The position numbers and the translations under genes were made by a program. The notes beneath the pieces were generated by a model. That model was not told where the DNA came from. It was given only the letters and a program-made list of their open reading frames with translations, and made no database searches. A stretch of DNA of 64,000 nucleotides from Tsuneonella aeria. GTDB lineage: Bacteria > Pseudomonadota > Alphaproteobacteria > Sphingomonadales > Sphingomonadaceae. Shown here piece by piece: positions 60,246-64,000 of this stretch (its first letter is position 1; each line of letters starts with the position of its first letter). The stretch lies in NCBI RefSeq assembly GCF_009827495.1, contig NZ_WTZA01000001.1:1-64000 (forward strand), written 5' to 3'.

Positions 60246-61226
60246 ATGGCCACTCACACCACCCGCATGCTCATCATCGGTTCCGGCCCCGCCGGCCTCA
60301 GCGCCGCGATCTATGGCGCGCGGGCGATGATGAAGCCGATCGTGGTGCAGGGATTGCAGCCCGGCGGGCAGCTTACCATCACCACCGATGTCGAGAACTA
60401 TCCCGGCTTCAAGGACGTGATCCAGGGCCCGTGGCTGATGCAGGAGATGCAGGCCCAGGCCGAGCACGTCGGCACGCGGATGATGTGGGACACGATCGTC
60501 GAGGTCGACCTTTCGGGCCCTCCGTTCCGCGCCATCGGCGACAGCGGGGATGTGTACGAAGGCGACACGCTGGTGATCGCGACCGGTGCGCAGGCCAAGT
60601 GGCTCGGCGTCCCCGGTGAAATGGAGCTTGGCGGCAAGGGCGTTTCGGCCTGCGCGACGTGCGACGGGTTCTTCTACCGCGGCAAGAAAGTGGCGGTGAT
60701 CGGCGGCGGCAACACCGCGGTGGAGGAGGCGCTCTACCTCACCAACCATTCCGATGACGTGACCCTGATCCATCGCCGCGACAGCTTGCGGGCGGAACGA
60801 ATCCTGCAGGACCGGCTGTTCGCGCATCCGAAGATCACTGTTCTCTGGAACAAGGCGGTCGAACGCTTCGCCGGCGATCCGCTGGCGGGCGGGCTGACCC
60901 ATCTGGAACTGCGCGACACCGTGACGGGTGAAGCGAGCGACCTCAACTGCGACGGGGCTTTCGTCGCCATCGGCCATGCCCCAGCGACCGAGCTGTTCAA
61001 GGGCAAGCTGCCGACTGACGACGGCGGCTACCTGATCGTGGAGCCCGGCACGCCCAAGACGGCGATTCCCGGCGTGTTCGCCTGCGGCGACGTGATGGAC
61101 CACACCTATCGCCAGGCGGTAACCGCGGCCGGCACCGGGTGCATGGCCGCGCTCGATGCCGAACGGTTCGTCTCGGGCCTGTCGATCGCCCTCGATGGCC
61201 ACGCGGAGGCGGTTGCGGCGGAGTAG
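60246..61226 (+). CDS. trxB: thioredoxin reductase
   Basis: A 326-residue FAD/NADPH disulfide reductase of the low-Mr thioredoxin reductase class. FAD site GSGPAG (12-17), redox-active CATC (136-139) within SACATCDGFFYRG, NADPH site GGGNTAVEEAL, and GVFACGDVMDHTYRQAVTAAGTGCMAALDAE. It reduces thioredoxin with NADPH. The ATG at 60246 with GGAGA is preferred over the upstream frame. It converges with the first MAPEG gene (25 bases between stops). Confidence 0.97.
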   Translation: MATHTTRMLIIGSGPAGLSAAIYGARAMMKPIVVQGLQPGGQLTITTDVENYPGFKDVIQGPWLMQEMQAQAEHVGTRMMWDTIVEVDLSGPPFRAIGDSGDVYEGDTLVIATGAQAKWLGVPGEMELGGKGVSACATCDGFFYRGKKVAVIGGGNTAVEEALYLTNHSDDVTLIHRRDSLRAERILQDRLFAHPKITVLWNKAVERFAGDPLAGGLTHLELRDTVTGEASDLNCDGAFVAIGHAPATELFKGKLPTDDGGYLIVEPGTPKTAIPGVFACGDVMDHTYRQAVTAAGTGCMAALDAERFVSGLSIALDGHAEAVAAE

Positions 61227-61251
61227 CGCCGACCCCTCTCGGCGAGCCCCG

Positions 61252-61683
61252 TCAGAACACCGCGATCGCGGCGTGCACAACCAGCATGACCAGCACGATC
61301 GCTGACAGCGCGAACAGGGCGAACCGCACCAGCACCCGGTTCACCGTCGCCTGCCACAGCGAATGGGCCACGCGCAGCGCGACGTAAATCCACGCCAGCG
61401 CCGCATTCATCCCGTCGCCCTGGCCGGTGATCGCCAGCACCAGCGCAGCCGCGTAGAACACCGTCGGCGCTTCGTGCAGGTGGTTGTAGTTGTGCGCGAC
61501 CCACTGGACCCGTTCGGGCAGGATATCGTCGAGCTGCCGGCCGGTGCCGCCCACTTTCGTCATCGGGTCCACGTCGGCGGATCGCCGCATGGCCGGGATA
61601 CGGGTCGCATACATCCACACCCACATGACCATTGTCCACGCGAGCAGGGCGACGACCGGCTGCAGGATGCCCATGCCGATCAT
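61252..61683 (-). CDS. MAPEG family membrane protein (second of a tandem pair)
   Basis: A 143-residue protein with four membrane helices and the MAPEG pattern VQWVAHNYNHLHEAPTVFYAAALVLAIT, where the N-x-x-H-x-x-E segment is the glutathione-binding equivalent. The start overlaps the stop of the neighbouring paralogue by four bases (ATGA), so the two are made together. Substrate unknown; it may detoxify lipid peroxides or conjugate thiols. It shares the HSLWQATVN motif with its neighbour. Confidence 0.88.
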   Translation of the reverse strand: MIGMGILQPVVALLAWTMVMWVWMYATRIPAMRRSADVDPMTKVGGTGRQLDDILPERVQWVAHNYNHLHEAPTVFYAAALVLAITGQGDGMNAALAWIYVALRVAHSLWQATVNRVLVRFALFALSAIVLVMLVVHAAIAVF

Positions 61684-62129
61684 GACACCACGCCCGGGTT
61701 GGCGAACAGCGTGAGCGCGAGGGCGCGGATGGCCAGCACCACCAGAGCGATGGTCGACAGCAGGAACAGCGTGAACCGCACGGAAACCACGTTGACCGTC
61801 GCCTGCCAGATCGAATGCACGATGCGGATCGCGACGTAGACCCAGGCGAGCAGCACGTCGGTGGGCCCCGCGCCAAGCAGGGCCACGATCACCGAGACCG
61901 CGTAGAACAGGGTCGGCTGCTCGACGAGGTGGGCGTAGTTATGCGCCTTCCAGTTGATGCGGTCGTCCAGCACCCCTTCCAGGTTCTGCCCCCGGCCGCC
62001 GGGCTTCGCGTTCTTGAGGCCGCCGGTCACCTTGCTCAGGGCGGGCAGCCGGACGGCGCCCAACCACACCAGCATCACCAGCGTCCATGCGACCAGCACG
62101 GCCGCCGGCGCGAGCATCTGAGCCTGCAT
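61680..62129 (-). CDS. MAPEG family membrane protein (first of a tandem pair)
   Basis: A 149-residue four-helix membrane protein, paralogous to the gene that follows (NWKAHNYAHLVEQPTLFYAVSVIVALLG and HSIWQATVNVVSVRFTLFLLSTI align with the second copy). The MAPEG glutathione-site segment is kept. The ATG at 62129 follows a GGGGGAG ribosome site at the right distance; the TTG six bases before it is rejected. Heteromers of the two are possible since MAPEG proteins are trimers. 82 bases separate it from the dehydratase gene. Confidence 0.88.
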   Translation of the reverse strand: MQAQMLAPAAVLVAWTLVMLVWLGAVRLPALSKVTGGLKNAKPGGRGQNLEGVLDDRINWKAHNYAHLVEQPTLFYAVSVIVALLGAGPTDVLLAWVYVAIRIVHSIWQATVNVVSVRFTLFLLSTIALVVLAIRALALTLFANPGVVS

Positions 62130-62211
62130 TTCCAATCTCCCCCTTCAAATCTGCCCGCGTGCAAGGCCGTGACACTGTCGTGGCGCAAGACCCGCACGCG
62201 GGGCAATAGCG

Positions 62212-63177
62212 CTATTCGCCGGCGCTGAGCGTGGCGGCGAACGCTTCGGGATCGGTGTTGCCGCCCGTCAGGGTGATCACCGTTCCTTCGTCGAGCGGCA
62301 CCTTGCCGGCCAGGGCCGCGGCCAGCGCAGCCGCCCCGCCGGGTTCCGCCACCAGCCGCAACTGCGCAAAGGCGAAACGCTGCGCCGCGCGCACTTCATC
62401 GTCGGTCACGGCAATGCCCGGCTCGGCCCGGCCGTGAAGGACCGCGAAGTTGACGGGCGCCGTTGAAGGCGTCTGGATCGCATCGCAGATGGTGGGCGGA
62501 GCATCGGGGCCGACGCGGACGATGCGTCCCAGTTCCAGGCTCCGGGCCAGATCGTCCCAGCCGGCGGGCTCCACCGGGTGGACGGCGCTGTCCGGGCAGG
62601 CGAGCGCGAGCCCCGCCGCCAGCCCGCCGCCACCGCAGCAGACCACGATACGGCTCGGCGCGCGGCCTAGCTGCGCGGCGATCTCAATGCCCATGCTGCC
62701 CTGTCCCTCGATCACCCAGGGATCGGCATAGGCATGGACGAGGACGCGGCCCCGTTCGTCGCACAAGGCATTGGCGATGGCGTCGCGATCCTCGCCGCCG
62801 GGCCGGTCATAGAGGATCACTTCGGCCCCAAGGGCGCGGGTCGCCGCGATCTTCACTCGGGGTGCGTCCACCGGCATGACGATGGCCGCCTCGATCCCCA
62901 GCGCGCGTGCCGCCCAGGCGACGCCCTGCGCATGGTTGCCGCTCGATACGGCGATCACCCCCGCGGCCCGTTCCGCATCCGTAAGGTCCGTCAGCCGGTG
63001 CCACGCGCCGCGTATCTTGAACGCGCCGATCGGCTGCAGGCTGTCGCACTTCACGTGCACCCGCACGCCGCCGATCTCTACCGGCAGCAGCGGGGTGGGC
63101 GGAAGGATCGCGGCGATCTTCCCGGCGGCTGCAAGGACGCCCTGGCGGGTGGGTGTGCGGGGGCTTTCGCGAAACAT
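62212..63177 (-). CDS. threonine/serine dehydratase-like PLP enzyme
   Basis: A 321-residue type II-fold PLP enzyme. The PLP lysine is in IGAFKIRGAWHRL (about 54), the substrate loop is AVSSGNHAQGVAWAARAL, and the phosphate-binding glycine loop is CCGGGGLAAGLAL. Similar to catabolic threonine dehydratase, but shorter than biosynthetic IlvA, with no C-terminal ACT domain, so allosteric isoleucine control is unlikely; serine racemase-like activity is an alternative. It is divergent from the carboxynorspermidine synthase-like gene across 65 bases. Confidence 0.88.
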   Translation of the reverse strand: MFRESPRTPTRQGVLAAAGKIAAILPPTPLLPVEIGGVRVHVKCDSLQPIGAFKIRGAWHRLTDLTDAERAAGVIAVSSGNHAQGVAWAARALGIEAAIVMPVDAPRVKIAATRALGAEVILYDRPGGEDRDAIANALCDERGRVLVHAYADPWVIEGQGSMGIEIAAQLGRAPSRIVVCCGGGGLAAGLALACPDSAVHPVEPAGWDDLARSLELGRIVRVGPDAPPTICDAIQTPSTAPVNFAVLHGRAEPGIAVTDDEVRAAQRFAFAQLRLVAEPGGAAALAAALAGKVPLDEGTVITLTGGNTDPEAFAATLSAGE

Positions 63178-63242
63178 CCTGCCGGACTAGTGCGTTCGCC
63201 GTTAAGCGCCAATCGGCGATCAGCATCTTTTTCGGAGTTATC

Positions 63243-64000
63243 ATGTCGACAGTCCTGGTTATCGGTGCGGGCGGGGTCAGCTCGGTCTGCGTCCACAAGA
63301 TGGCGATGAACGCGGATATCTTTTCCGACATCCACCTCGCCAGCCGCACGAAGTCGAAATGCGATGCGATCGCCGCATCGGTGAAGGCGCGCACCGGGCA
63401 GGACGTGGCGACCTATTCCATCGACGCGGAAGAAGTGCCGGCGATGGTCAACCTGATCCGCCAGGTGAAGCCCAGCCTCGTGGTGAACCTGGCGCTGCCG
63501 TACCAGGATCTGCCGATCATGGACGCCTGCCTGGAAGCCGGCGTCGATTACCTCGACACCGCCAACTACGAACCGAAGGACGAGGCGAAGTTCGAATACA
63601 AGTGGCAGTGGGCCTATCACGACCGCTTCAAGGAAGCCGGGCTGATGGCGCTGCTCGGCTCGGGCTTCGATCCGGGCGTGACCAGCGTGTTCACGATGTG
63701 GCTCAAGAAACACAAGCTGAAGACGATCCGCCAGCTGGACATTCTCGACTGCAACGGGGGCGATCACGGCCAGCACTTTGCGACGAACTTCAATCCGGAG
63801 ATCAACATTCGCGAAGTCACCGCGCCGGCGCGCCATTGGGAAAACGGCGAATGGGTTGAAACGCCGGCGATGTCGAACAGGGTCAACTTCGACTTCGAGG
63901 CGGTGGGCCCGAAGAACATGTACCTGATGTATCACGAAGAGCTGGAAAGCCTGGCGCGTTTCGTGCCCGAAATGGAGCGGGCGCGGTTCTGGATGACGTT
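63243..64000 (+). CDS. saccharopine dehydrogenase family protein, carboxynorspermidine synthase-like (partial)
   Basis: The first 252 residues run off the window end. The N-terminus MSTVLVIGAGGVSSVCVHKMAMN gives the nucleotide-binding GAGGVSS; further segments VVNLALPYQDLPIMDACLEAGVDYLDTANYEPKDEAKFEYKWQWAYHDRF and LLGSGFDPGVTSVFTMWLKKH are typical of the LYS9/carboxynorspermidine dehydrogenase branch, which in proteobacteria makes carboxyspermidine or carboxynorspermidine for polyamine synthesis. A GGAG ribosome site precedes the ATG. The decarboxylase partner would be expected downstream of the window. Family is sure; the specific polyamine is inferred. Confidence 0.88.
   Translation, partial: MSTVLVIGAGGVSSVCVHKMAMNADIFSDIHLASRTKSKCDAIAASVKARTGQDVATYSIDAEEVPAMVNLIRQVKPSLVVNLALPYQDLPIMDACLEAGVDYLDTANYEPKDEAKFEYKWQWAYHDRFKEAGLMALLGSGFDPGVTSVFTMWLKKHKLKTIRQLDILDCNGGDHGQHFATNFNPEINIREVTAPARHWENGEWVETPAMSNRVNFDFEAVGPKNMYLMYHEELESLARFVPEMERARFWMT

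Noticed and set aside
1..64000. tRNA, rRNA, CRISPR array or insertion sequence
   Set aside because: No cloverleaf-like intergenic stretch, no regularly spaced direct repeats and no transposase motifs were seen; the gaps are all under 250 bases and mostly explained by promoters and hairpins.

Overview
The window is about 64 kb of GC-rich chromosomal DNA from an alphaproteobacterium, most likely order Sphingomonadales (Erythrobacteraceae/Sphingomonadaceae type). The reasons are a TonB-dependent receptor with the sphingomonad-style IVVTAQRREE segment, the alphaproteobacterial rpmF-plsX-fabH-ihfA-merR run, a tsaB-rimI-mucR-fur-plsC-miaB-phoH-ybeY-corC block, a Ros/MucR zinc-finger regulator, a DUF1489 protein and tandem DsbA-like genes between smc and a DUF721/DciA gene. 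I saw no tRNA, rRNA, CRISPR, IS element or phage structural gene. Coding density is very high; the longest gap without a gene is about 250 bases, so no gap exceeds 300 bases.

Layout. (1) 0-1.4 kb: a small membrane protein and dapD (lysine/peptidoglycan precursor synthesis). (2) 1.5-3.9 kb: a subtilisin-type autotransporter with a lipoprotein signal. (3) 3.9-22.7 kb: a catabolic island. On the minus strand it holds a GPH-type permease, an ACAD10/11-like acyl-CoA dehydrogenase homologue, a zinc alcohol dehydrogenase and an APH-type kinase. On the plus strand it holds a paired acyl-CoA dehydrogenase, an SDR, a TonB receptor, an amidohydrolase, a LysR regulator, a KshA-like Rieske oxygenase, an acetoacetate-decarboxylase-like protein, a second SDR, an MFS transporter and a 2-hydroxyacid dehydrogenase. 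Together these look like uptake and oxidation of a hydrophobic, probably terpenoid- or steroid-like compound, but the substrate cannot be read from the sequence. (4) 22.7-25.9 kb: a divergent regulatory pair (small HTH protein versus S24 autoproteolytic repressor, with palindromes between them), an MBL hydrolase, an ion channel with a non-canonical pore filter and a MAPEG protein.

(5) 26.1-29.2 kb: rpmF-plsX-fabH-ihfA-merR, linking ribosome, phospholipid and fatty acid synthesis. (6) 29.2-36.0 kb: smc, two thioredoxin-fold lipoprotein/periplasmic proteins, a DciA-like protein, mutY and a small membrane protein. (7) 36.1-39.7 kb: Tat-exported serine hydrolase, nudC, a FrnE-type DsbA and two small proteins. 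(8) 39.9-43.6 kb: mgtE, a cyclophilin, an EcsC-family protein and a LysR regulator. (9) 43.6-51.8 kb: a conserved minus-strand block for RNA maturation, tRNA modification and metal/lipid homeostasis (corC, ybeY, phoH, miaB, plsC, fur, mucR, rimI, tsaB, nitroreductase, nfuA).

(10) 51.9-64 kb: an M16 peptidase, class II DAHP synthase, the ergothioneine pair egtB-egtD, a retropepsin-like protease, a tyrosine phosphatase, trxB, two tandem MAPEG proteins, a threonine-dehydratase-like PLP enzyme and, running off the end, a carboxynorspermidine-synthase-like dehydrogenase. The points most worth a second look are the split kinase/ACAD module with its catabolic island, the S24-repressor/small-HTH switch with its operators, the NalP-like lipidated autotransporter and the unusual channel filter.
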